Positions 1 through 5,946 of a DNA stretch of 6,661 nt are shown here, piece after piece. A model generated the notes under the pieces. It was not told the DNA's origin. It saw nothing but the letters and a program-made list of their open reading frames with translations, and did not search any database. The stretch spans positions 1 to 6,661 of the forward strand of contig JAKAPN010000063.1 of assembly GCA_021822995.1 (NCBI GenBank). The letters run 5' to 3'. The position numbers were made by a program, and so were the translations under genes. How positions within the stretch are numbered: the first letter of the stretch is position 1; the number at the start of each line of letters is the position of its first letter. Source of the stretch: an archaeon (GTDB lineage Archaea; Thermoproteota; Nitrososphaeria; Nitrososphaerales; Gagatemarchaeaceae).

Positions 1-2
1 AG

Positions 3-338
3 GACCTCAAGTTTTCGCTTTCGGTTCTGGACGCGTCGCTCGCGGACAAGGTCTCCAAGCTCGCAAGGACGAGCGGGAAGAATGTGAAGGACAAGCTGAC
101 CGAGGTCGGGCTGGCCCACACTCGGGGAAGGGCAGTCGCCGCACCAGTGCTGAATGACGCTGTCGCCACGCTGGAGTGCAGCCTGGTCTCGAGCGCGAAG
201 GCGGGCGACCACACGGTGCTGATGGGGAAGGTCGAGGCTGCCTACGCCTCGCCCGCGTTCAAAGACTCGTGGAACTACGCGAAGTATACCCCGATCCTCT
301 ACACCGGTTGGAAGGACGGGCTCACGCTTTACGGCTGA
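3..338 (+). CDS. Flavin reductase-like FMN-binding protein, C-terminal part (5' end outside window)
   Basis: The reading frame is open from the window edge and ends with TGA at 336-338, giving the last 111 residues. The segment resembles the C-terminal half of the flavin reductase-like (DIM6/NTAB, split-barrel FMN-binding) family: a short SxL..A.K...LARTSGK stretch (about residues 12-26), 'GRAVAAPVLNDAVATLEC' (42-59) and above all the AGDHTVLMGKV strand (67-77), matching the family pattern of an acidic-His turn followed by a barrel strand. Members bind FMN and reduce flavins with NAD(P)H, often supplying a partner monooxygenase. A GTG at 84 could be mistaken for a start, but the homologous sequence continues upstream of it, so the gene is simply truncated by the window. 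It is convergent with the luciferase-like oxidoreductase, with two bases between the stop codons. The family call is fairly safe; the substrate is unknown. Confidence 0.8.
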   Translation, partial: DLKFSLSVLDASLADKVSKLARTSGKNVKDKLTEVGLAHTRGRAVAAPVLNDAVATLECSLVSSAKAGDHTVLMGKVEAAYASPAFKDSWNYAKYTPILYTGWKDGLTLYG

Positions 339-340
339 AA

Positions 341-1219
341 CTAGCCATAGGACCTGATGACGTCCTCTGCGAACTTTCGCAGGTCGGAGACGATGTCCGA
401 GGCAGCGGGGTGGTTCATGGACGCGCAGTAGTACTCCAGCCCTGCATCGGCGTAGCCGTCGATCTGCTGACGGATTTCAGTCGCCGTGCCCGACACAGCC
501 ACCCTCTTCTCATTGTTGGCGCCTGCGTACGCCTCCCTCTTCTTTCTGACGTCGGTCGTCATCCTTACAGAAAGGACGATGTCCTTCTTGCTCTCCCTGA
601 TCTTCGCCGCCCCCTTCGCGAAATCTTCAAGGTCAGGGCCAACCGGATGCCACCCGTCGCCGTAGGCTGCCGCCCTTCTCAGCGAGGGTGACCCGTTCCC
701 ACCTATCCACACAGGCACGGCCCGATTCAGGGGCTTCGGGAAGAACAACGCCTCCCTGACGCGGAAGAACCTCCCTTCAAAGTCGACTACATCGTCGTTC
801 CAGAGCTTCCGCATCAAAACGATGCTTTCGTCCATCACTTTCCCCCTTCTCCCGAAATCGGCGCCCAGGAAGCCGAACTCCTTCTCCGCCCACCCGACAC
901 CTACGCCGAGGATCAGTCTCCCCTCGGATAGCACGTCGAGCGCCGCGGCCTGCTTCGCCACCAGGATAGGGTTGCGCTGCGGCAGGACGAGTATCGAAGT
1001 CCCCACCCTGAGCTTTTCGCGCCTCGACGCGATGAAAGCGAGCATGGTCATCGGTTCGATCAGCTGTCCGTAGGGTTCCCTGAGCTCCGTGGGCAGTATC
1101 ACGTGGTCGGTCGCCCACACGGAATCGTATCCACACTCTTCGCAGACCGCGGAGATCTCCAGTAGTTCCTGGGGGGTGATCTTGTCTCCGTAGTTGGGGA
1201 GGATGTAGCCGAACTTCAT
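341..1219 (-). CDS. LLM-class (luciferase-like) F420/FMN-dependent oxidoreductase
   Basis: A 292-residue protein of normal length for the bacterial luciferase-like superfamily (TIM barrel). Visible hallmarks are the N-terminal strand MKFGYILPNYG, the VWATDH motif (residues 34-39), LPQRNPILVAKQAAALDVLS (79-98) and the following GRLILGVGVGW (100-110), and PVWIGGNG (169-176) in the C-terminal half. Archaeal members of this type usually take hydride from or to F420, but FMN-using members cannot be told apart by sequence alone, and the substrate is unknown. The frame stays open far upstream, but those residues are Gly/Arg-rich translation of other genes. The ATG at 1217-1219 overlaps the stop of the preceding small gene (ATGA) and has GAGGG about 8 bases upstream, which fixes the start. 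It is the last gene of the minus-strand operon; both F420 and FMN chemistry would fit the riboflavin-related genes at the operon's other end. Confidence 0.9.
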   Translation of the reverse strand: MKFGYILPNYGDKITPQELLEISAVCEECGYDSVWATDHVILPTELREPYGQLIEPMTMLAFIASRREKLRVGTSILVLPQRNPILVAKQAAALDVLSEGRLILGVGVGWAEKEFGFLGADFGRRGKVMDESIVLMRKLWNDDVVDFEGRFFRVREALFFPKPLNRAVPVWIGGNGSPSLRRAAAYGDGWHPVGPDLEDFAKGAAKIRESKKDIVLSVRMTTDVRKKREAYAGANNEKRVAVSGTATEIRQQIDGYADAGLEYYCASMNHPAASDIVSDLRKFAEDVIRSYG

Positions 1220-1377
1220 GCTCTGTCCCTCGCCGAGACGAACTCCGCGGCCATGGCCCCCGTGCCGTTTAGATTCGAGAGGTTTAGGACTAGCAGGGCC
1301 ACCCGTTCCATCGCCTCCGCCTCGGTCATCGCCGTTACCATCTTGCCCGTGTCCCCGAGCGCCGCGACCTTCTTCAT
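1216..1377 (-). CDS. Small 53-residue protein of unknown function, coupled between XPF and LLM oxidoreductase genes
   Basis: I do not recognise this protein. It begins MKKVAALGDTGKMVTAMTEA and ends EFVSARDRA, with a hydrophobic stretch MERVALLVLNLSNLN (about residues 23-37) that is too short and polar to be a convincing membrane segment; the composition suggests a small soluble alpha/beta or helical protein. Support for it being real is positional: its ATG (1375-1377) overlaps the TGA of the XPF gene in an ATGA, and its own TGA overlaps the ATG of the oxidoreductase gene in another ATGA, so it exactly fills the space between the two. About 45 of its 53 codons end in G or C, as in the neighbouring genes. 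No strong ribosome binding site is seen, consistent with translational coupling. A real gene is more likely than chance, but there is no homology evidence. Confidence 0.65.
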   Translation of the reverse strand: MKKVAALGDTGKMVTAMTEAEAMERVALLVLNLSNLNGTGAMAAEFVSARDRA

Positions 1378-2060
1378 GTTTCCAGCCTGGACTGGCCCCC
1401 TTTTTCTTGGTATCTCGCGTACTTGGAGTCCAGCACCCCTTTGATCTTCTCCGCCCTCTTCCACCCAATGCCCTGGGTCAGGGCCAATTCGCCCGCAGTC
1501 AGTCCCATCACCTTCCGCGGCGACCCATACTTCGAGAGGAGCCTCTCCGCAAGCTTCCTGCCGACCCCGGGGAGAGACGAGACCAGGTACAGCTGCTGCT
1601 GAGGGATGCTCTTTGCCTTGGGCGGGAGCTCGGACGGCATCCTGGCAAGCGGCCTCGCGCGAGCGTGGTTGAGGAGCTCCGCGATCGCAATCGCGGTCTC
1701 CTTCGGGTTGGCGGTATACAGAATCCTCAGCCCGTAGGCCATGCTGACGTTGGCTATGGCGCCATAGAACGACTTCAGGTTCTTTGTGAGCGACTCCACC
1801 TCCTTCGAGTCCCCCTCCACCAGGAGGAACGGCCTGACGTAGGCGGCCGACAGCTTGGCGGCCTGGTAGAAGATCCGCGAGTCGTAGACCGACGACACCA
1901 GGTCCCTGACTGACTTCCTCTCTATGGCGACCTCGGGGTTCAGGACGTAGTCGGCCACGGGGAGCCTGCTGTAGTAGACCCTCACGTTGAGCTTGGAAAG
2001 TTCGTCCGGTACTCCGCTCGCCCGCTCTCTTTCGTCCGCGACCACCCGGGCTGGTATCAC
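1374..2060 (-). CDS. xpf: XPF/ERCC4-family structure-specific endonuclease (helicase-less archaeal form)
   Basis: A 228-residue protein with an N-terminal ERCC4 nuclease domain and a C-terminal pair of helix-hairpin-helix motifs. The nuclease core shows VADERE (residues 7-12), the metal-binding aspartate in ADY (D37; the usual motif is GDY), and ERKSVRD (47-53), which fits the ERKx3D catalytic signature. The hairpins are LPGVGRKLAERLL (163-175) and TQGIGWKRAEKI (195-206). Such proteins act as homodimers that cut 3'-flap and branched DNA in repair and fork restart. There is no N-terminal helicase, as in TACK archaea and unlike euryarchaeal Hef. The C-terminus (GGQSRLET) shows no obvious PCNA-binding QxxLxxFF box. 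The start is GTG at 2058-2060, overlapping the stop of the ECF T gene as GTGA; a GTG at codon 6 is an alternative. Sitting inside a transporter operon is unexpected for this function. Confidence 0.92.
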   Translation of the reverse strand: MIPARVVADERERASGVPDELSKLNVRVYYSRLPVADYVLNPEVAIERKSVRDLVSSVYDSRIFYQAAKLSAAYVRPFLLVEGDSKEVESLTKNLKSFYGAIANVSMAYGLRILYTANPKETAIAIAELLNHARARPLARMPSELPPKAKSIPQQQLYLVSSLPGVGRKLAERLLSKYGSPRKVMGLTAGELALTQGIGWKRAEKIKGVLDSKYARYQEKGGQSRLET

Positions 2061-2803
2061 GGGAGCTGGACGGGCAGGATGTAATAAAAGGAGTAAGCGC
2101 CGGCGATGAACAGCGCGAGGGCGGCCAGGGCCACCACCTTGTCCGTGACGCTGGACTTGTACTGAACCAGGGAAGTCGGCCTCGGCACAGCCCCATACGC
2201 GCGCGACTCCATGGCCTCGGCCAGCTCGCCGCTCCTGACGACGGAGTTGACCACCAGAGGGATGAGCACTGGTATCATGTTCCTCACCCGCCGGAAGATG
2301 TTGCCCTTCTCGAGCTCCAGGCCCCTGGACTTCTGCGCGTCCATGATCTGGATTGTGTCCAGCATCATCACAGGGATGAACCTGACCGCAGTCACGAACG
2401 CGAAGACCACGTCCCGGGGGAGCCGGAACGTCTTCATTACCTGCTCGAGCTCGTCTGGGGACGTCGTGATGAAGAAAAGGCTGGTAGACACGACTATCGC
2501 CACGAATCTAACGGCGTAGAGGACGGACGACTCCAGGTTCCTCGTGAAAACGATGTTGATGACGAAGATGAACGCAGAAAACGTCGCGGTGAGGACCATC
2601 GTCCTGCCAACCCTCTTCAGCACCGTGGCCACCGCCGCGACCGCGACCATGACCGCAATGACCGCAAGGAGCTCGTAGAACGACCTTACGAGCAGTGTGG
2701 ACACGAACATCAGCGCCGATATGAGGAGCTTGACCCTGGGGTCCAGCCTGTGGTAGGGCGAGTCCCCCCGCCTGAAGACGAACCCCCCGCTGAGCCACAT
2801 CAT
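2057..2803 (-). CDS. ecfT: ECF transporter T component (EcfT, transmembrane coupling protein)
   Basis: A 248-residue membrane protein of the CbiQ/EcfT family, which couples ATP hydrolysis by the two ATPases to toppling of the S component. It carries the N-terminal RLDPRVKLL signature, several hydrophobic segments (around residues 26-62, 72-92, 98-116 and a last one near the C-terminus), and the two cytoplasmic coupling-helix motifs: DAQKSRGLEL and AEAMESRAYGA. These correspond to the paired A-R-G motifs that dock into the ATPase grooves; the second is SRA rather than ARG. A TTG at 2827 would add eight residues, but the ATG at 2801-2803 is preferred because it forms an ATGA overlap with the stop of the upstream ATPase gene and has GAGG-type sequence upstream. 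It lies directly after both ATPase genes, so the module is complete: S, A, A', T. Confidence 0.93.
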   Translation of the reverse strand: MMWLSGGFVFRRGDSPYHRLDPRVKLLISALMFVSTLLVRSFYELLAVIAVMVAVAAVATVLKRVGRTMVLTATFSAFIFVINIVFTRNLESSVLYAVRFVAIVVSTSLFFITTSPDELEQVMKTFRLPRDVVFAFVTAVRFIPVMMLDTIQIMDAQKSRGLELEKGNIFRRVRNMIPVLIPLVVNSVVRSGELAEAMESRAYGAVPRPTSLVQYKSSVTDKVVALAALALFIAGAYSFYYILPVQLP

Positions 2804-3612
2804 CGTTTCATCCTCTCCTCGAACCAACGCCTGGCGTCCAGGGCGTCGACAAAGGGCCCGGGAGGTCGCTCGGAGAGCCCCCTGTACAGCTCGACTAGCT
2901 GCGGCTGCGCCACTCTTGCAGACGCCAGCAGGGTCTCGTCCTGCATCACCAGGGCGGCAGGCCCATCCCCCACCACCCTTCCGGACTTCATCACTACAAC
3001 CCTCGGCTGTATGGGCCAGAGGAACTCTATGTCGTGCGACACCACAACGACCGTCTTCCCCGCAGACCTGAGCATCTTGATGGTCCCAGCAAGCTTTTCC
3101 TTCTGGATCGAGTCCTGACCCACAGTCGGTTCGTCGAGGATGACGACGTCAGGGTCCCACGCGAGGATGCAGGCGAGGGTTAGCCGCTTCTTTTCCCCGC
3201 CGCTCAGGACCAGTGGAGACGACTTCCTGTACTCGTCCAGCCCGAAGAGGCCGAGCCCCCAGTCGACCCGCTTCCGGACCAATTCGGGAGAGAAGCCGAA
3301 GTTCCGCAGCGCGAACGACATCTCTTCCTCCACGCTCTCCGAGAACAGCTGATGGTCAGGGTTCTGGAAGGCAACCCCTACCTTCCTCGAGAGACTCGCG
3401 GTGCTAGTTTGCTTCGTGTCATGGCCATCCACAATGACCTTGCCTGTTGTCGGCTTCAGCAGGCCGGTGACGTGCTTGACCAGAGTGGTCTTCCCTGCGC
3501 CGTTTTCCCCTACAAGCGCCACGGTCTCCCCCGCCTCGACCTTGAGGGTGACTCCGTCGAGGGCCTTCACGCCGTTCTGGTGGACGAAGGTCACGCCCTG
3601 GAACTCGATCAT
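2800..3612 (-). CDS. ecfA2: ECF transporter ATPase (second energy-coupling ATP-binding subunit)
   Basis: A 270-residue ABC ATPase. Visible motifs are Walker A GENGAGKTT (residues 35-43), Q-loop AFQNPDHQLF (81-90, the FQNPxxQLF form typical of EcfA/CbiO), signature LSGGEKK (136-142), Walker B VVILDEPT (156-163), D-loop VGQDS, and the switch histidine in VSHD (H193). The region after the nucleotide-binding domain (about 210-270) is the extra C-terminal part where ECF ATPases dimerise. It should pair with the adjacent ATPase as a heterodimer bound to EcfT. The ATG at 3610-3612 overlaps the previous stop (ATGA) and is preceded by GGGGAGAAACAG, a good ribosome binding site. The numbering ecfA1/ecfA2 is given here only by gene order. 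Confidence 0.93.
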   Translation of the reverse strand: MIEFQGVTFVHQNGVKALDGVTLKVEAGETVALVGENGAGKTTLVKHVTGLLKPTTGKVIVDGHDTKQTSTASLSRKVGVAFQNPDHQLFSESVEEEMSFALRNFGFSPELVRKRVDWGLGLFGLDEYRKSSPLVLSGGEKKRLTLACILAWDPDVVILDEPTVGQDSIQKEKLAGTIKMLRSAGKTVVVVSHDIEFLWPIQPRVVVMKSGRVVGDGPAALVMQDETLLASARVAQPQLVELYRGLSERPPGPFVDALDARRWFEERMKR

Positions 3613-4454
3613 CTGTTTCTCCCCTTCAGCTCTGCCGCCAGCTCTCCGGGGGTAAGCAGGGTGCCCGTGGTGGCAAGCCCGCGGCGGGCCAGCATCTTCT
3701 GCAGCTGAGTCACCGCCGGAGTCGCGACCCCATATCTCTCGGCATCATCGCCGAAGAGTATGTCTCGCGGGGTCCCCTCCAGCACCTTCTTCCCCTCGCT
3801 CATCACCACAAGCCTGTCAGCCACCTTTACGAGCAGATCCAGCCTGTGCTCGACGACCACGAACGTCGTCCCCAGGTCTTTCCTGAGCTTCGCTACAAGC
3901 GCGACGAGGTCTCCGGCGGTCATTGGATCCAGGAGGGATGTGGGTTCGTCCAAGATGACAAGGCTCGGCTTCATGGCGAGCACACCCGCAAGGGCTACCC
4001 TCTGCTTCTGACCGTCCGACAGCTCGTGGGGCGCCCTCTGGGCAAGGTCTGAAATCCCGAGGAGCCTGAGCGCTTCGTCCACCCTTTCCCGCATCTCGTC
4101 CCTTGGGACACCGATGTTTTCGAGCCCGAATGCGACGTCCCTCTCGACCGTGAACATGAATATCTGGTTCTCAGGATTCTGGAAAAGGAACCCCACCTTC
4201 TGGGAGAGGTCGCGCATATCTGACCCCTTCACGCTTGCGCCGCCCACCCTCACGTCGCCGGCGTAGTCACCGCTGTACATGTGGGGGATTAGCCCGTTGA
4301 CGGTTCTCAACAGGGTGCTTTTGCCGCAGCCGGAGGGCCCCGCGAGCACTACTATCTCGCCCTGGGGGATTCTCAAGTCGAAGCCGGACACGGCTTCCCT
4401 CGGAGCCTCTGGATACCTGAAGCTCAGCCTGTCAATCTCAAGCATGTCAGCCAT
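3609..4454 (-). CDS. ecfA1: ECF transporter ATPase (first energy-coupling ATP-binding subunit)
   Basis: A 281-residue ABC ATPase with Walker A GPSGCGKST (residues 39-47), Q-loop FLFQNPENQIF (89-99), signature LSDGQKQR (145-152; Asp replaces the usual first Gly of LSGGQ), Walker B LVILDEPTSLLDP (165-177) and switch His in VVEHR (H203). The C-terminal extension (about 225-281) fits the EcfA dimerisation region. It is distinct in sequence from the following ATPase gene, so the transporter would have a heterodimeric motor, as in ECF systems generally. The gene starts 21 bases after the S-component stop; the ATG at 4452-4454 is used, although the ATG three codons later (4443-4445) is nearly as good and no strong ribosome binding site separates them. 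Confidence 0.93.
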   Translation of the reverse strand: MADMLEIDRLSFRYPEAPREAVSGFDLRIPQGEIVVLAGPSGCGKSTLLRTVNGLIPHMYSGDYAGDVRVGGASVKGSDMRDLSQKVGFLFQNPENQIFMFTVERDVAFGLENIGVPRDEMRERVDEALRLLGISDLAQRAPHELSDGQKQRVALAGVLAMKPSLVILDEPTSLLDPMTAGDLVALVAKLRKDLGTTFVVVEHRLDLLVKVADRLVVMSEGKKVLEGTPRDILFGDDAERYGVATPAVTQLQKMLARRGLATTGTLLTPGELAAELKGRNR

Positions 4455-4475
4455 ACACCAGCCGCCAGCGCTAGC

Positions 4476-5174
4476 CTAGCGCCTTTCCCTGGGGTTGGAG
4501 CCGCCTGCGGGCTCGACGACGTCGGCGAACCACGGGGTCCTCCCACCCACTCTCAGCCTCGGGACTGCGGGGACCTTCAGAACGAAGGAAGATATCGCCA
4601 TGACGACTGCGAGCTGGATGAAGTTGAACACAGCGGTGAAGGCCAATACCAAGATGAGGGCGTTCGAGGCGGTTAGCCCTATGCCCACCGCGGCGAACGG
4701 CGCGGCGAGGAACCCTTCGATCGCCGGGAGGCCGTAAAGATAGACGACCAGATAGAAGTTCGGGATGGTCATTACGGCCGCGCGCACCATGCCGCCGAAC
4801 ACCGTGCTCCACCCGGCGACCCGGCCGAAACTCGTCCTCCCGCCCCGTGACGCGACCCTCGTCCCAGCCCAAAGCCCGGCCACGGTCGAAAGGAGGGCGA
4901 ACAGCTTCAGCAACGGTCCGACTGGGACCTGCTGTCCGAACATCATGAGGCCTGCGAATTCCACGAAGGATGAGACCAGCGCCGGCGCGGGTCCGAAGAT
5001 GAAGAAGGCGAGTATTATCGCCACCTCCCCCACGTCGAACTGGAGGTACGGTATCAGGGGGAAGTTGAGCCCGAGGGCCTGCGATCCAGCCGCGAGAAGT
5101 ATGGCCAAAGCGCTGAAGATGGCGCTGCCTGCGATGGCCGGTGTGTCGAGACGTCCGCGTGAAACGCCGCCCAT
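4476..5174 (-). CDS. ECF transporter S component, probably riboflavin-specific (RibU-like)
   Basis: A 232-residue integral membrane protein with about six hydrophobic segments (roughly 12-33, 50-73, 85-105, 122-147, 155-175, 177-200) and a charged C-terminal tail. It resembles the RibU-type S components: a first helix with an AxxxA motif (A18/A22, the surface that contacts EcfT), then FPLIPYLQFDVGEVAI (38-53), which parallels the 'PxxPxLxxDxxxIP' loop of RibU, then FGPAPALVSSFVE and a PVGPLLKL turn. Riboflavin as the substrate is inferred from that resemblance and from the divergent riboflavin-kinase regulator; another vitamin is possible. The ATG at 5172-5174 was chosen: the frame is open further upstream, but that part runs through the promoter and antisense to the kinase gene. 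The TATA box centre is 26 bases before this ATG, which predicts a leaderless transcript. It is the first gene of the operon. Confidence 0.8.
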   Translation of the reverse strand: MGGVSRGRLDTPAIAGSAIFSALAILLAAGSQALGLNFPLIPYLQFDVGEVAIILAFFIFGPAPALVSSFVEFAGLMMFGQQVPVGPLLKLFALLSTVAGLWAGTRVASRGGRTSFGRVAGWSTVFGGMVRAAVMTIPNFYLVVYLYGLPAIEGFLAAPFAAVGIGLTASNALILVLAFTAVFNFIQLAVVMAISSFVLKVPAVPRLRVGGRTPWFADVVEPAGGSNPRERR

Positions 5175-5195
5175 GAAAGCCGCCGTTCCCGGTAT

Positions 5196-5205
5196 CGTTA
5201 TAACG
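5196..5205. promoter_or_regulatory. Palindromic TATA box CGTTATAACG, shared by two divergent promoters
   Basis: A perfect 10-base palindrome containing TTATAA (5198-5203), in the 58-base gap between the divergent start codons at 5174 and 5233. Its centre is 26.5 bases from the S-component ATG and 32.5 from the kinase ATG, the spacing expected for archaeal TATA boxes with leaderless or nearly leaderless transcripts. Read toward the ECF operon it is preceded by purine-rich CCAAAGCG, a plausible TFB recognition element; toward the kinase gene the preceding GGTATCG is less typical. Promoter activity is inferred, not shown. Confidence 0.6.
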
Positions 5206-5208
5206 CTT

Positions 5209-5220
5209 TGGTAGCTACCA
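5209..5220. promoter_or_regulatory. Perfect 12-base palindrome TGGTAGCTACCA, candidate operator
   Basis: A perfect inverted repeat three bases from the TATA palindrome. Toward the kinase gene it lies between the TATA box and the predicted transcription start, where a bound protein would block polymerase; toward the ECF operon it lies just upstream of the TATA/TFB site. The obvious candidate binder is the winged-helix domain of the adjacent riboflavin kinase, a family (RbkR) known to regulate riboflavin genes. I do not see the same sequence elsewhere in the window, so the assignment rests on position and symmetry only. Confidence 0.5.
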
Positions 5221-5232
5221 GAGGACTTGTAG

Positions 5233-5946
5233 ATGCCGAAGCCGCCACCGGTCGCCAGCTCTGGACAACTTGCTACGCTGCTGCACCTTGCGAAGTTAGG
5301 CGCCGTCCGGTCGTTCACGAACGTCACCACCGGCATGCTCGGCGAAGCGATGGGGCTCAGCCAGCAGGCGGCCTCTCTGCGCCTTGCCGAGCTTCAAAGG
5401 GCAGGGCTGGTCGAAAGGGCGCACTCCGGGAGGGGGCTCGCGGTCCGGCTCACAGACAGGGGGCTCGACGCCGTCGAGACCTTCCTAGCCGACGTCGGCG
5501 CTAACATGGAGAGGGGGAAGAACACGCTGGGCTTCAGGGGGACGGTGTTCACGGGGCTGAAGGAAGGAGGGTATTACATCTCGCTCGCAGGATACAAGGA
5601 AGGGTTCACCGGAGCGCTCGGCTTCGTCCCCTTTCCAGGGACGCTCAACCTGAGGCTCGCCAACGAAGCCATGGTGGATCAGAGGCGGCGGCTCGACCTG
5701 CTGAAGGGGTTGGAGGTCCCCGGCTTCGCAGACGGGATGAGGTCGTACGGGCCAGTGAAATGCTTCCGGGCAAAGATCGCAGGGAAGCACCCCGGCGGCG
5801 TCTTGGTCATAGAAAGGACCCACCACGACAACTCTGTCCTCGAAGTGATCTCTCCTGTCAACTTGAGGAGGGCCCTCGACCTTGAAGACGGCGACGAGTG
5901 CGCCGTCACGGTCTACCTGGGCGAGGGGTGGGCACGTCGACGCTGA
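5233..5946 (+). CDS. ribK: Winged-helix/CTP-dependent riboflavin kinase fusion (RbkR-type regulator)
   Basis: A 237-residue, two-domain protein. Residues about 10-88 form a MarR-like winged helix (LGEAMGLSQQAASLRLAEL as the recognition region, then a GLVERAHSGRGLAVRLTDRG wing). Residues about 100-232 form the archaeal DUF120 riboflavin kinase, which makes FMN from riboflavin with CTP: GTVFTGLKEGGYY (103-115), the metal/nucleotide motif PGTLNLRL (135-142, with T137 and N139), RTHHDNSVLEVISP (195-208, with E204 in the expected catalytic place) and LEDGDE (217-222). All kinase motifs look intact, so it could be both enzyme and repressor, as described for RbkR proteins. The ATG at 5233 follows directly on an in-frame TAG (5230-5232). 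A GAGG lies 8 bases before the ATG, but the TATA position would put the transcript start at about 5227, leaving it out. It is divergent from the ECF operon, which it probably controls together with its own gene. Confidence 0.92.
   Translation: MPKPPPVASSGQLATLLHLAKLGAVRSFTNVTTGMLGEAMGLSQQAASLRLAELQRAGLVERAHSGRGLAVRLTDRGLDAVETFLADVGANMERGKNTLGFRGTVFTGLKEGGYYISLAGYKEGFTGALGFVPFPGTLNLRLANEAMVDQRRRLDLLKGLEVPGFADGMRSYGPVKCFRAKIAGKHPGGVLVIERTHHDNSVLEVISPVNLRRALDLEDGDECAVTVYLGEGWARRR

Noticed and set aside
176..691. A 171-codon open frame on the + strand
   Set aside because: It overlaps the flavin reductase in another frame and is antisense to the LLM gene; composition is Arg/Pro/Leu-rich shadow sequence with no motif.
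1345..1377. Resemblance of the small protein's N-terminus (MKKVAALGDTG) to A-type ATP synthase subunit F
   Set aside because: The likeness covers only about ten residues, the protein is half the needed length, and no other ATP synthase gene is nearby.
1220..1468. An 83-residue N-terminal extension of the LLM oxidoreductase frame
   Set aside because: It is Gly/Arg-rich, runs through the small gene and the end of xpf in another frame, and the family begins at the MKFGYILPNYG strand; the ATGA junction and GAGGG site support 1219.
1218..1913. A 231-codon open frame on the + strand, antisense to xpf
   Set aside because: Long antisense frames are expected in GC-rich coding DNA; the sense strand has clear ERCC4 and HhH motifs and this frame has none.
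1216..2196. A 326-codon minus-strand frame covering xpf and the end of ecfT
   Set aside because: Only its last 53 codons (the small gene) look coding and are bounded by coupled start and stop codons; the rest is frame-shifted reading of xpf and ecfT.
4471..4872. A 133-codon minus-strand frame within the S-component gene
   Set aside because: Arg/Gly/His-rich translation in an alternative frame of an obvious membrane protein gene.
5175..5232. FMN riboswitch ahead of the riboflavin genes
   Set aside because: The 58-base gap is far too short for the FMN aptamer and transcripts appear leaderless; control by the winged-helix protein is more likely.
5175..5336. A 54-residue N-terminal extension of the S component
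   Set aside because: It would run antisense to the start of the kinase gene and through the divergent TATA box, and has no family resemblance.
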